Positions 54,345 to 63,001 of a stretch of 64,000 nt of DNA are shown in pieces. Under the pieces are notes generated by a model. That model ran no database searches. It was not told the DNA's origin and saw nothing but the letters and a program-made list of their open reading frames with translations. Position numbers and translations under genes: made by a program. The DNA comes from Desulfovibrionaceae bacterium (GTDB taxonomy: Bacteria; Desulfobacterota; Desulfovibrionia; Desulfovibrionales; Desulfovibrionaceae): NCBI GenBank assembly GCA_009783025.1, contig WRHY01000004.1, forward strand, positions 101,728-165,727. Direction: 5' to 3'. Position 1 is the stretch's first letter, and each line of letters starts with the position of its first letter.

Positions 54345-55346
54345 TTATTTTTCAGCGGAGTTACTATGCTCAAGCAATATAAAAGCGTATTGCGATATAA
54401 ATATATAAAATAAATCAGCTAAAGCAGCTCCCAAATCTATTTGTAAACGATCATTAAAAACATTTTTACTACCACAATCGATACAGAGGAATCCAGAATA
54501 TTTCATAGGGTGAGCATGTGGTTCATCGTGAGGAGGAAAACGTAATACAGAGCCGAAACGAATAGGAAAAACCATAGCGCTTTTGTATTGCAATGGCCAC
54601 GATTTGAGCAACTGTAAGCCAAGGTGGTCACCCCATTGATACAATTCCGGCTCTTTTTGAGCCAATTTAAAAGAACTATTCTTATAGGGGCGGTTAGACG
54701 GATTCAACCCTTTTTTCCACAGTTTTGGCAAGTTATTTTCGAAAAAATAGTTGGAGCATTGGTTTTTTCCAAAAAAAAGATCATAAAAATCCGTATTGTC
54801 ATCAATACAATGTATGGTTCCTTCTTCTGCGGTGTATTTACGATGGTCTCGTGTTCTATAGTCTCGCGCAACTGTTTTAAGGTATGGCCTTGGATGTTTA
54901 TCATCAAGTATAAGCTGCTTGTATGCGACCCCACATCGTCTACCTGTTAGTACATCAAACATATTCGCAGTGATCGTTAAACATTGCTCCATTGTAGATA
55001 TAAAATTTTCTCCTTCAGTCTTCCGATTAAGGGAGCCTGACTTAAATGCTTCTTCTACTTTTGCCAAATGGTCACGCAAAATATGATTAACCTGATGCAT
55101 ATATGAACTACAAATAGCATACTTATATGGCTTTGTGATATGGTAATAATAAATATATGCTAAAAGAACTACAATTAATATAATTAAGAATAGCGCAAAA
55201 AGTTTAGCATCATCAGAGAAAGGAATTTTTATGACTAGCAAGAAACCAAAAATGCTAGAAAGGCTCGTGATAGCAACAAAAATATTTGAAGGATTAAATG
55301 TCCTCGTGAACCAATTCGCTGAGTCTAAGCTATGATACTCCGCCAT
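54345..55346 (-). CDS. Two-helix membrane protein with C-terminal GAF-like domain
   Basis: A 333-residue protein without a signal peptide. Two transmembrane helices lie near the N-terminus: IFVAITSLSSIFGFLLVI (about 22-40) and LFALFLIILIVVLLAYIYYY (about 49-68). A helical linker follows (about 75-125). The C-terminal half (about 140-325) resembles a GAF sensor, with SAMVFPIRFGSVLRF and YSGFLCIDCGSKNVF near the end. The gene is markedly AT-rich. A TTGCTC-17-TATACT promoter sits so close to the ATG that the message would have almost no leader, and no ribosome site is visible. I cannot assign a function; a small accessory or defence-like cassette is possible. Confidence 0.65.
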   Translation of the reverse strand: MAEYHSLDSANWFTRTFNPSNIFVAITSLSSIFGFLLVIKIPFSDDAKLFALFLIILIVVLLAYIYYYHITKPYKYAICSSYMHQVNHILRDHLAKVEEAFKSGSLNRKTEGENFISTMEQCLTITANMFDVLTGRRCGVAYKQLILDDKHPRPYLKTVARDYRTRDHRKYTAEEGTIHCIDDNTDFYDLFFGKNQCSNYFFENNLPKLWKKGLNPSNRPYKNSSFKLAQKEPELYQWGDHLGLQLLKSWPLQYKSAMVFPIRFGSVLRFPPHDEPHAHPMKYSGFLCIDCGSKNVFNDRLQIDLGAALADLFYIFISQYAFILLEHSNSAEK

Positions 55347-55355
55347 AATTATTTA

Positions 55356-55384
55356 AGTATACGCTATTTTTTCTTAATGAGCAA
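55356..55384 (-). promoter_or_regulatory. Promoter of the AT-rich cassette, likely leaderless
   Basis: On the minus strand, TTGCTC and TATACT are separated by 17 bases. The -10 box ends nine bases before the ATG at 55346. Transcription would start two to four bases before the start codon, so the mRNA would be leaderless or nearly so. Confidence 0.6.
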
Positions 55385-55495
55385 TCCTACCAGTTGAATG
55401 GTATCACTGTGAGGCAACTCGGCTAGTTAAATATATAGTCCCCTTTAAAAAACAACTATACCGTTTTTCGGTAGTGTGCCGGTTTGAGCAATACC

Positions 55496-55574
55496 GGTAG
55501 TGCCTCAGTTTGGTGTCAGACGAGGATGGCGACAGCAGCGCTGACGAAGTATCATGGCAAACTGAGGCGCTACC
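55496..55574. repeat. Family B element with deleted core (B6)
   Basis: The arms GGTAGTGCCTCAGTTTGG and its inverse ending CTGAGGCGCTACC, with TCAGACGAGGATGGC and GCTGACGAAGTATCA, but only GACAGCAGC at the centre. At 79 bases it is the shortest complete copy. The terminal CTA is the stop codon (TAG) of the MOSC-Mog gene on the minus strand. Confidence 0.87.
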
Positions 55575-56487
55575 GGGCGCATTCGCTTGCCGAGCCGCTC
55601 AGAATATCCAGCCCGTGCCCAAGTTCCGGCAGCACGAGCTCCAGGCATTCACGCACGGCCTTGGGGCTTCCCGGAAGATTGACGATCAGGGTTTTTCCCC
55701 GGATACCGGCCACGGCTCGGGAAAGCATGGCCCGCTTGGTTATTCCAAAACTGAACGCGCGCATGGCTTCAGGAATGCCTGGACACAATCGCTCCACAAC
55801 AGCCAAGGTTGCTTCCGGAGTCACGTCGCGTTGCGCGAACCCGGTTCCGCCGGTTGTAAAGATGACGCCCGCCACTCCGGCATCGCACAACCGACGCAAC
55901 TCGGCGCTGATCACGCTCTCTTCGTCCGGCAAAATGCCGTGATGGACCACGGTATACCCGTGCTGTTCCGCCAGGGCGGCGATCATTGCGCCGCTCTCGT
56001 CCGCGCGTTCCCCGGCATGCCCCTTGTCGCTAATGGTCAGCACGGCAACGGCATGCGGCGCGCGCACGCTCATGGAATCCCCGGCCCTGACAATTCCGCC
56101 GCGAAGCACTTTGGCGAATACGCCTTCCGTGGGCATGATGCATTCGCCCATGGAGTGGTAGATGGCGCAACGGGTATGGCATTCCTTGCCGATCTGGGAA
56201 ATCTCCAGCAGCGCGTCCCCGACGGCAAGACGCGTGCCCACGGGCAGGCGTGCGAAGTCAATACCGGCCACCACGAGGTTTTCACCGAAGTCGCCGTATC
56301 GCACAATGGCCCCGCGTGTTTTGAAATTCTCTATCTTCTCAAGGGAAAGCAGGCTGACCTGACGATGCCCGTTCCCGGCGTGCGCGTCATGCTCAACACC
56401 GTGATTTTCAATAAGGCGCGCCGAGTCCACAGGCCGTTTGGCCGTCCCTTTTTGTTCGCTGATGCATACGGCGGTGATGGTTCCCAT
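55570..56487 (-). CDS. MOSC-Mog fusion protein
   Basis: A 305-residue cytoplasmic protein. Residues about 1-145 form a MOSC domain (sulfur/molybdenum handling) with VEHDAHAGNGHRQVSLLS, GDFGENLVVAG and CHTRCAIYHSMGECIMPTEG. Residues about 148-305 form a MogA/MoaB-type domain with LTISDKGHAGERADESG, IFTTGGTGFAQRDVTPEA and NLPGSPKAVRECLELVLPEL, which would adenylylate molybdopterin. The combination places metal insertion and sulfur chemistry in one chain. It lies 27 bases after moaA. Its stop codon TAG (55570-55572) is the end of a family B repeat, and the last residues may be repeat-affected. Confidence 0.92.
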   Translation of the reverse strand: MGTITAVCISEQKGTAKRPVDSARLIENHGVEHDAHAGNGHRQVSLLSLEKIENFKTRGAIVRYGDFGENLVVAGIDFARLPVGTRLAVGDALLEISQIGKECHTRCAIYHSMGECIMPTEGVFAKVLRGGIVRAGDSMSVRAPHAVAVLTISDKGHAGERADESGAMIAALAEQHGYTVVHHGILPDEESVISAELRRLCDAGVAGVIFTTGGTGFAQRDVTPEATLAVVERLCPGIPEAMRAFSFGITKRAMLSRAVAGIRGKTLIVNLPGSPKAVRECLELVLPELGHGLDILSGSASECAR

Positions 56488-56514
56488 ATTTTCGTCCCGA
56501 TTTTTTGGCGGCCC

Positions 56515-57516
56515 TCAGCCGCCCACTGAACTCATGAAAAAGCCACTTTCTTTTTTGTCGATGAAGGAAAACGTATGCCCCAACGGCTTGGCCGCAACAG
56601 CCTCCAGGATTGTCTGCCGCAAACTGTGATCGTCTGCCCCGTTCCGCAGTGGTATTCTGAGATCCACCCCGGCGTCGTGGCAAAGGCAGGTTTTCAAAAA
56701 CCCGGTGGATGTCAGTCGCATTCTGTTGCAGGAATCGCAAAACCGTCCGCTGAGCGCGGCAATAAAGCCGATGCGTCCGGGATATCCCTTGGCGCTGTAA
56801 ATCAGGGCCGGGCCGTTGCCTGTTCTTTCATGCACCCGCTCAAGTCTGCCGAATGCCCCTTCCAGCAGCGCGAACAACTCTTCCTGCGGCAGGCCTGAGA
56901 GTGTCCTGCCGTTGCCCACGGGCATCAGTTCGATAAACCGGATGTGGTAGCCCCTCTCCAAAGCGAACCGGGCCAGGGGCACAAGTTGCCCGATGTTATG
57001 GCCTTTGAGCGGCACGGTATTGATTTTGACCAGCATGCCCAGGGCCGCTGCCTGCTGCATGGCTCCCTTTATGGCGTCCAGTCTGGTGTCGGTGCGGGCG
57101 ATGGCCGCGAAGACATCCTGGTCAAGGGCGTCGCAACTGAAGGTCACGGCGTGAAGGCCGCTTTTTGCCAGATCCTCAAGGTGCGGTCCCAGAAGGGAGC
57201 CGTTGCTGGTCAACGTCACTTCCGCAATGCCCGGAAGCGCCGCGAGGCTGCGGATAAAACCGGCGGAGCCCTTACGGCAAAACGGTTCCCCGCCTGTGAC
57301 CTTGATCCGGGTTATGCCGAGGGATGCCATGAGGCCGCTCAGGCGTAGCATTTCTTCGTAGGAGAGAATCTGATCATGGGAAATGAACGGCAGGCCTTCC
57401 TGGGGCATGCAGTAGATGCAGCGGAAATTACAGCGGTCCGTGAGGGAAAGGCGCAGGTAGTCTATATGCCGCCCGAAACCGTCACGCAACACGGTCTCAC
57501 TGCCTGTGAGAGGCAT
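56515..57516 (-). CDS. moaA: GTP 3',8-cyclase
   Basis: A 333-residue radical SAM enzyme for the first step of molybdopterin synthesis. RLSLTDRCNFRCIYCMP holds the SAM-cluster cysteines, and VTGGEPFCRKG is the SAM-binding GGEP motif. The C-terminal cluster cysteines are in CDSCNRMRLTSTGFLKTCLC. The chain ends in SSVGG, the double-glycine tail needed in known MoaA. The start at 57516 (MPLTGSET) is four bases after the moaC stop. A GTG at 57540 would overlap moaC and is possible. Confidence 0.93.
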   Translation of the reverse strand: MPLTGSETVLRDGFGRHIDYLRLSLTDRCNFRCIYCMPQEGLPFISHDQILSYEEMLRLSGLMASLGITRIKVTGGEPFCRKGSAGFIRSLAALPGIAEVTLTSNGSLLGPHLEDLAKSGLHAVTFSCDALDQDVFAAIARTDTRLDAIKGAMQQAAALGMLVKINTVPLKGHNIGQLVPLARFALERGYHIRFIELMPVGNGRTLSGLPQEELFALLEGAFGRLERVHERTGNGPALIYSAKGYPGRIGFIAALSGRFCDSCNRMRLTSTGFLKTCLCHDAGVDLRIPLRNGADDHSLRQTILEAVAAKPLGHTFSFIDKKESGFFMSSVGG

Positions 57517-57520
57517 ATCC

Positions 57521-57985
57521 TCAGGTCCGTTTGAAGTCACCGCTTTTCCCGCCTGTTTTTTGCATCAACCGGATGCCGCTTATCTCCATGCCCTTGTCCA
57601 TGGATTTGCACATGTCGTACACTGTGAGCAGGGCCACGGATACGCCGGTCAGCGCCTCCATCTCCACACCCGTCTTGTAAGTGGTCTTTACCTCGCAGAC
57701 AGCGCGTATCGTTGTTTCCTCGGGCTCAAGCAAAACCCGGCAATGGGAAAGCGGCAGCGGGTGGCAGAGCGGGATGAGATCGGCAGTTTTTTTGGCCGCC
57801 ATGATGCCCGCAAGCTGCGCAACGCCAAGCACATCCCCCTTGCCTGCCGTGCCTTGACGCACAGCGTCCATAACAGCCGGGGAAACACTGATCCTCCCCT
57901 CGGCCACGGCAATGCGGACGGTTTCGCTCTTTTCCGAAACATCGACCATGATGGCGTTGCCATTTTCATCTATGTGCGTTGACAT
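57521..57985 (-). CDS. moaC: Cyclic pyranopterin monophosphate synthase
   Basis: A 154-residue enzyme acting after MoaA. Motifs are [37 protein letters not shown] and [13 protein letters not shown]. The catalytic end is [23 protein letters not shown]. The start at 57985 has GGAG five bases upstream; the frame continues upstream into a small family A hairpin and is not needed. It is next to moaA and moeA2 on the minus strand. Confidence 0.94.
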   Translation of the reverse strand: MSTHIDENGNAIMVDVSEKSETVRIAVAEGRISVSPAVMDAVRQGTAGKGDVLGVAQLAGIMAAKKTADLIPLCHPLPLSHCRVLLEPEETTIRAVCEVKTTYKTGVEMEALTGVSVALLTVYDMCKSMDKGMEISGIRLMQKTGGKSGDFKRT

Positions 57986-58006
57986 ATTTGCTCCATGTAA
58001 TCCGTA

Positions 58007-58027
58007 TTGGGGCTCTGCCCCTCCAAA
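58007..58027. repeat. Mini family A hairpin between moeA2 and moaC
   Basis: TTGGGGCTCTGCCCCTCCAAA: a single hairpin of the family A type, like the one at about 34341. Confidence 0.55.
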
Positions 58028-58029
58028 GC

Positions 58030-59970
58030 CTAGCCCTCTGTCGTCCACAACAACTCACCCGAACGCGCGGTCCCGTACCCGCCGAGCCGCTGCACCGCAT
58101 CCTGGAACGTTGCCGAGCGGATGACCGCCAGAAGAGCGCGGACGCGGGCGTCATCCCAGTAGCGGCTGGGGATGATCAAATCATATTCTTCGTCGCCCAC
58201 CGGGAGAAACTCGAGCCCGAGCGCCACAGCCGCCGCCTGAACCCCGAGCCCGGCGTCGGCGCGTCCGGACAGAACGGCGGAAGCAATGTTCATGTGCGTG
58301 TATTCTTCATTTTCATAGCCATGAATATCTTGCGCCGCGATGCCTTTTTGAGCCATCTCCCAATCAAGCAGCACCCGCGTCCCGCTCCCGCGCTGGCGGT
58401 TGATGAAGGTTACGCCCTTGCGCGTCAGGTCCTCTATGGAACGTATGCCCTGCGGGTTGCCCGGAAGAACAATGAGTCCCTGCACCCTGTCCACAAGCCT
58501 GACCGCGTGCACGGGAATTCCGGAAAGCGTTTCTGCCACGGCAGCCTTGTTATATACGCCGTCTTGGCCGAGCAGGTGTGAACCCGCCAGATGGCAGCGC
58601 TCTTTTTTCAGCGCCATCAGCCCGCCGAGCGAACCCACATGGGCGGAGGTGAGGCTGAATCCGGGATGTTCCTTGCGCAGAAAACTGTCCAGCAGATCGA
58701 GCGTGTTATCGTGGCTGCCTATGGCCAGCAGCGCGCCTTCCACTTGTTTGCGCGTGCGGATGAGCGTTACCGGAGTCGGCGCATCCTCGGCCACGCCCTC
58801 GGCTTGCGGCGGGATGCGGATGATGCCGTCGGCCCGGCTGAGACTGCTGACCGTTCCCGCGCCGCGCGGCAACGGGACGGCAATGAGGTTTCCCGCAACC
58901 TGCCCCAGCTTGACCCGGATGAATTCCTCCATGCCGGGCCGCGAGGGCAGCGCCTGGACGGGCCTTGCCTCGGCAACGGGCCGTTCGGGCAATGAACGTC
59001 CCTGCCACAGCGCCAGCAGCGGCTGGCCGAATTCCTCAAAGGCCAGGATGGAGGAAACAGGGTAGCCCGGCATGCCAAGCACCGGCTTGCCGGAAACCCG
59101 GCCGAGAGCCGTGGGTTTTCCCGGCATCATGGAAACGCCGTGCACCAGCAGTTCTCCGGCTTCAGCAATAATGCCCGCCGTGTAATCCTTGCTCCCGGCC
59201 GAGGAACCGGCAATGAGCACCACCAGGTCGGCATCGCTTGCTGCTGCGGACAGCAGCGTCTCGCGGATGCGCTCCGGTTCGTCGGGAACAATGGGCAGGA
59301 CGACTGGTTCGCCACCGGCGTCGCGCACCAGCGCGGACAGGATAAGGCTGTTGAATTCGGGCAGTTTTTGCCCGGAGGCAAGCAGTTCCGGCGTGGCCTC
59401 CTCCAGGGGGACCAACTCGGAACCGCTGGGAATGATGGCCACTTTCGGTTTTTTATATACTTTCGGTCGCAGCACGCTGGCGGCGGCCAAGGCTCCGATT
59501 TCATACGCGCCGATGACCGTGCCGGGGGGCAGCAGAATTTCCGTGGCCACCATGTCCTCGCCCAGCTTGCGTACATGCTGCCAGGGGAAGGCGGCCTGTT
59601 CAATGCTGGCGAATTCTCCGTCCGCATCCTGGCCGGGCACGAGATGCTCCACCATGATCACGGCGTTGCAGCCTTCCGGCAATGCATAGCCGGTATTGAT
59701 CCAGAAGGCGTTTTTTCCGATGCGCAATTGCTTCGGATGGCGCTCGGACGCGCCGAATGTTTCTTCCGCTTTGACAGCGATGCCGTCCATGGCCGCGCCG
59801 TGGAAAGCCGGAGAAGAAACAACGGCTGAAGCGGGTTCGGCAAGAACACGCCCCTGGGCTTCGGCAAGAGGCGCATGTTCCGCGGCAAGATTCTTCACGC
59901 CGCAATGCTCAAACAAAATGGCCCTGGCTTCATCCAGGGTGGCGAGTTTCAGATACACTTTGCGTTTCAC
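58030..59970 (-). CDS. MoeA with periplasmic-binding-like C-terminal domain
   Basis: A 646-residue cytoplasmic protein. Residues about 1-400 are a MoeA-type molybdopterin molybdenumtransferase: [50 protein letters not shown] and [34 protein letters not shown] follows and is typical. Residues about 430-646 are a PBP-like domain with [38 protein letters not shown] and [19 protein letters not shown]. This may bind molybdate, tungstate or the cofactor. The same fusion is known in anaerobes. It follows moeA1 by 18 bases. Confidence 0.92.
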   Translation of the reverse strand: MKRKVYLKLATLDEARAILFEHCGVKNLAAEHAPLAEAQGRVLAEPASAVVSSPAFHGAAMDGIAVKAEETFGASERHPKQLRIGKNAFWINTGYALPEGCNAVIMVEHLVPGQDADGEFASIEQAAFPWQHVRKLGEDMVATEILLPPGTVIGAYEIGALAAASVLRPKVYKKPKVAIIPSGSELVPLEEATPELLASGQKLPEFNSLILSALVRDAGGEPVVLPIVPDEPERIRETLLSAAASDADLVVLIAGSSAGSKDYTAGIIAEAGELLVHGVSMMPGKPTALGRVSGKPVLGMPGYPVSSILAFEEFGQPLLALWQGRSLPERPVAEARPVQALPSRPGMEEFIRVKLGQVAGNLIAVPLPRGAGTVSSLSRADGIIRIPPQAEGVAEDAPTPVTLIRTRKQVEGALLAIGSHDNTLDLLDSFLRKEHPGFSLTSAHVGSLGGLMALKKERCHLAGSHLLGQDGVYNKAAVAETLSGIPVHAVRLVDRVQGLIVLPGNPQGIRSIEDLTRKGVTFINRQRGSGTRVLLDWEMAQKGIAAQDIHGYENEEYTHMNIASAVLSGRADAGLGVQAAAVALGLEFLPVGDEEYDLIIPSRYWDDARVRALLAVIRSATFQDAVQRLGGYGTARSGELLWTTEG

Positions 59971-59988
59971 GGCGTCTCCTGCATGCGG

Positions 59989-61224
59989 CTAGAGAAGGGG
60001 ATACAGTTCCACTATTTGTCCGGCGGCAAGGCCTTCCTGGTTTTCCGGACAGACAATGAGCGCCTCCGCCTCGACCAGGGTGGTGATAAGCCCGGATTTG
60101 CCCATAACCGGGCTTGCCGTGAGCGTGCCGCCTTCCCCGGCGGCAAGGCGCACGCGGATGTAGTCCCGGCGTCCCTGCACCGAGGCAACGGGCCGGTCGA
60201 GAACGGCGTGCAGTCCCTTGCGCCAGGCTTCTTGCTGCGTCATGCCCAGGAGCTTTCGCAGTAACGGACGGATGAAGACCTCCGCGCAGACCAGGGCGCT
60301 GGCGGCATGGCCGGGAAGTCCCCAAAGCGACTGCTGCCCTTTGCGGGCCAGGATCAAGGGTTTGCCGGGGCTGATGGCTACGCCGTGGGCCAGAATTTCC
60401 GCTCCGGCAACGGCCTGGAAGGCATGAATGGTGTAGTCCCGCTGCCCGGCGGAAGAGCCGCCGGAAACAAGGATGATGTCAGCCCAGGGGAGCGCCTGTT
60501 GGATGAGGCTGCCAAGCGCTTCCTCACTGTCCCCGGCAATGCCGAGGGCGCGGGCTTCGCCTCCGGCCGCCTGCACTAGGGCCGCAAGGGTATGGGAATT
60601 GATGTCGCGCACCTGGCCGGGTTTTGGGACAGCCGCAAGCGGCACAACCTCGTCCCCGCTGGAAATGATGGCTACGCGCGGCTTTCTGGCGACAAAAACT
60701 TCTTGCCGGCCCAACGCGGCCAGCAAGCCAAGCTCCTGCGCCCGGAGTATGCGTCCAGCGGGCAGCAGTTCATCCCCTTTTGCCGCGTCTTCGTCCGCGC
60801 CGATGACGTTTTCCAAGGGCGCGGCCGGACGCGTCAGTTCAATGTGCTTTCCCCCCGCATCACGGGCGTATTCCAGCATGACCACGGCGTCCGCGCCTTC
60901 CGGCAGCATGCCGCCGGTCCATATTCTGGCTGTTTCGCCCGCGCTGATGGAAAAGGAGGGTTTCTCACCCATGGGGCATTCGCCGATGCAGTCCACAAGA
61001 GCGGGCATGCCTTCGGAAGCGCCGAACACATCTTTGGCCCGGACGGCATAGCCATCCATGGTGGAACGGGTGAAGCCGGGGAGATCTTCCGGGGCGATAA
61101 ACGGATGCGCAAGCACGCGGCCAAAACACGCTTCCAAAGGAAGTTCTTCCACGCCAAGGGCTGCGAATGCATCCACCCATTCCAAAATACGGTCAACGGA
61201 TTGCAGCGTGAGAAAATGCGCCAT
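59989..61224 (-). CDS. moeA: Molybdopterin molybdenumtransferase MoeA
   Basis: A 411-residue cytoplasmic enzyme that inserts molybdate or tungstate into adenylylated molybdopterin. It has LPGFTRSTMDGYAVRAKDVF, WTGGMLPEGADAVVMLEYA, VAIISSGDEVVP, LVSGGSSAGQRDYTIHAF and ISPGKPLILARKG with GLPGHAASALV. It is the first gene of a minus-strand run moeA1-moeA2-moaC-moaA-MOSC-mog. Two MoeA copies in one cluster may serve Mo and W separately; this is inference. Tandem 17-base repeats lie in its upstream region, shared with the divergent ModE-like gene. Confidence 0.93.
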   Translation of the reverse strand: MAHFLTLQSVDRILEWVDAFAALGVEELPLEACFGRVLAHPFIAPEDLPGFTRSTMDGYAVRAKDVFGASEGMPALVDCIGECPMGEKPSFSISAGETARIWTGGMLPEGADAVVMLEYARDAGGKHIELTRPAAPLENVIGADEDAAKGDELLPAGRILRAQELGLLAALGRQEVFVARKPRVAIISSGDEVVPLAAVPKPGQVRDINSHTLAALVQAAGGEARALGIAGDSEEALGSLIQQALPWADIILVSGGSSAGQRDYTIHAFQAVAGAEILAHGVAISPGKPLILARKGQQSLWGLPGHAASALVCAEVFIRPLLRKLLGMTQQEAWRKGLHAVLDRPVASVQGRRDYIRVRLAAGEGGTLTASPVMGKSGLITTLVEAEALIVCPENQEGLAAGQIVELYPLL

Positions 61225-61271
61225 TACAACCTCTGGGAAGCGTCGCTAGTGATTTTGTTCCAGGAGTAGTA

Positions 61272-61302
61272 TGTCAAATGCGGCATAGTGTCAAATGCGG
61301 CA
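61272..61302. promoter_or_regulatory. Tandem direct repeats between moeA and the ModE-like gene
   Basis: Two exact copies of TGTCAAATGCGGCA with a 17-base period (61272-61285 and 61289-61302). They lie in the divergent intergenic region and look like an operator. On the minus strand each contains TTTGACA, which could overlap a -35 box for moeA. The most likely binding protein is the ModE-like product encoded next to it. Confidence 0.65.
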
Positions 61303-61378
61303 CAATTCCGGGAAGTATGGCATAAAGGCTGGCGCGACAACTGCCGGAAGGGTATACTGCTATAAAGGAGTGCGCGCT

Positions 61379-61735
61379 ATGAAACTTTCCGTTAAACTCT
61401 TCCTTGAGAACGAGAATGAGTATGTCCTTGGCCCTGGCCGCGTGGAGCTTTTGCGTTTCGTGGAAGAACTCGGGTCCTTGCGCAAGGCCGCGCAAAAGCT
61501 TGGCATGAGCTACCGCTGGGCTTGGGGCAGAATTAATGACATGGAGAAAGCCCTTGGCGTCTTCCTGTTGGCCCAAGATCCCGCATCCGGCGGCAAGGCG
61601 AAAACCCTCACGGCCGAAGCGCGCGAGTTGCTGACTTGGTATAACGCCATTGAAAAGGAAATGGAGGGGGTTTTTGCCAAAGCTTCCGCGAAGTGTCCCG
61701 GTTTCCTGGGATCAAGCGCAAACGGCTCTCACTGA
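61379..61735 (+). CDS. ModE-like HTH regulator without metal-binding domain
   Basis: A 118-residue protein matching the N-terminal winged-helix part of ModE: GPGRVELLRFVEELGSLRKA, AQKLGMSYRWAWGRINDMEK and GKAKTLTAEARELLTWY. The C-terminal molybdate-binding (MOP) domains are absent. In Desulfovibrio a ModE-like regulator of tungstate genes (TunR) has been proposed, and this gene is a good candidate for that role. Its neighbours are moeA and tupA, and tandem repeats lie in its promoter region. AAAGGAG lies eight bases before the ATG at 61379. A TATACT box lies about 25 bases upstream. Confidence 0.8.
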   Translation: MKLSVKLFLENENEYVLGPGRVELLRFVEELGSLRKAAQKLGMSYRWAWGRINDMEKALGVFLLAQDPASGGKAKTLTAEARELLTWYNAIEKEMEGVFAKASAKCPGFLGSSANGSH

Positions 61736-61754
61736 ACATCTCCGGAGGCCGCAC

Positions 61755-61994
61755 ATGCCCGTGACCGTCCTGCTCAGTACAACGCTTCGCCTCAGCGTGC
61801 CGGGGTATGATCCGGCGAAAGGGCTGTCCCTGGATTGGGAAAGGCCGATCAGCACGGGCGCGCTCGCGGAAAAAATCGGTCTGCCCTTGAAGGAGATCAA
61901 AATCGTCATGCTGAACGGCCGCCATGCAAATCTGGAGCAAATGGTCAATGACGGCGACAGGGTAAGCTATTTCCCGGCTGTGGGCGGCGGCTGA
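61755..61994 (+). CDS. MoaD/ThiS-family sulfur carrier
   Basis: A 79-residue beta-grasp protein ending in VGGG, with the terminal Gly-Gly that accepts sulfur. Internal segments IKIVMLNGRHANLEQMVNDG and DRVSYFPAVGGG are typical of MoaD/ThiS proteins. CGGAGG lies six bases before the ATG at 61755; the open frame upstream is ignored. It is followed after three bases by the MoeB-like gene, its likely activating enzyme. It may provide the dithiolene sulfur of the tungsten or molybdenum cofactor. Confidence 0.88.
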   Translation: MPVTVLLSTTLRLSVPGYDPAKGLSLDWERPISTGALAEKIGLPLKEIKIVMLNGRHANLEQMVNDGDRVSYFPAVGGG

Positions 61995-61997
61995 TTC

Positions 61998-62876
61998 ATG
62001 GCTCCCTCGCTTTCTCCGGATCTTGCCGCATTGCTTGCGCCATTTTGCTTTCCGCAGACCGGTCCCGGTCCCGGCCCGTTTCAGGCCGTGAATCTGGAAG
62101 GCATACGGATGCTGGCGGGGCATTTGGGAATCAGCACGAGCAAAGCCATGCTGCTTTGCCTTGGGCACGACGTTTGGCCGCTCCGTTTCGCCCGTAACCG
62201 CGGCGTGTTTACGGCGCAAGAACAGTGCGGGCTTTTGCAATCCCGCGCGGCAATCATCGGGTGCGGCGCCCTTGGCGGATATGTGACGATGCTGTTGGCC
62301 AGAGCCGGGGTTGGCGCGTTCACGCTCTGTGATTTTGACGTTTTTGACGAAAGTAACCTCAACCGCCAACTTCTGTGCCGGGAAACAACCTTGGGCCGCA
62401 ACAAGACGGACGTTATGCGGGAAGAGCTTGGCCTTGTGGCTTCGCATGCGGATGTCCGTGTGGCTTCCGTAGCCGCGGAGCCGGGCAGTTTGCCGGAAAT
62501 TCTGCACGGGGCCTCCATTGTCATGGATTGCCTTGACAACCTTGAGACGCGGCAATATGTGGCGGCGGCGGCGGACGCGGCGGCCATCCCCTTTATCCAC
62601 GGCGCTGTGGCCGGGCATGAGGGTTTCGCCATGCTGGTTCATCCTGGGGAAAAGAGCCTGGAAGTACTGTATCCGGGCAGTACGCTTTCCGAAAGTAAGG
62701 CCGAAGGCCGGAGCGGGGCGGAATCCCGCTTGGGCGTACCCACAATAACCCCGGCGGCAATTGCCGCGCTGCAAGCCAGCCTTGCCCTTCATGTGCTGTC
62801 CGGCAAAAAACCGGACAGCGGCCGCCTCTGCCACCTCGATATTGCCGCTCCCATGCTGGAAGTGCTGGCGCTATAG
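61998..62876 (+). CDS. MoeB/HesA/ThiF-family adenylyltransferase
   Basis: A 292-residue E1-like enzyme. The ATP-binding part is AAIIGCGALGGYVTMLLARA, then LCDFDVFDESNLNRQLL with the Arg finger region, KTDVMREELG and VMDCLDNLETRQYV. It has an N-terminal extension of about 80 residues with GHLGISTSKAMLLCLGHDV. The zinc-binding CxxC pairs of MoeB are not visible. It should adenylylate the C-terminus of the adjacent MoaD-like carrier. Its stop codon TAG (62874-62876) starts a half family C repeat. Confidence 0.87.
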   Translation: MAPSLSPDLAALLAPFCFPQTGPGPGPFQAVNLEGIRMLAGHLGISTSKAMLLCLGHDVWPLRFARNRGVFTAQEQCGLLQSRAAIIGCGALGGYVTMLLARAGVGAFTLCDFDVFDESNLNRQLLCRETTLGRNKTDVMREELGLVASHADVRVASVAAEPGSLPEILHGASIVMDCLDNLETRQYVAAAADAAAIPFIHGAVAGHEGFAMLVHPGEKSLEVLYPGSTLSESKAEGRSGAESRLGVPTITPAAIAALQASLALHVLSGKKPDSGRLCHLDIAAPMLEVLAL

Positions 62877-62895
62877 GGGTTGTTTCCAAATGGTA
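62874..62895. repeat. Half family C element after the MoeB-like gene (C4)
   Basis: TAGGGGTTGTTTCCAAATGG matches the end of the complete family C elements; no partner arm or core follows. Its TAG is the stop codon of the MoeB-like gene. The rest of the gap to tupA (62896-63001) holds the tupA ribosome site and TGTCGCTCTTGACA, a small inverted repeat. Confidence 0.7.
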
Positions 62896-63001
62896 TTGTG
62901 TCGCTCTTGACATCATGGTAAAAAAGCTCACTCACGCCTCCCGCCCCGCGCGCGTTTTCCGAATATGGGGCATACCGCTGCAACCACAAGGAGCATTTGC
63001 C

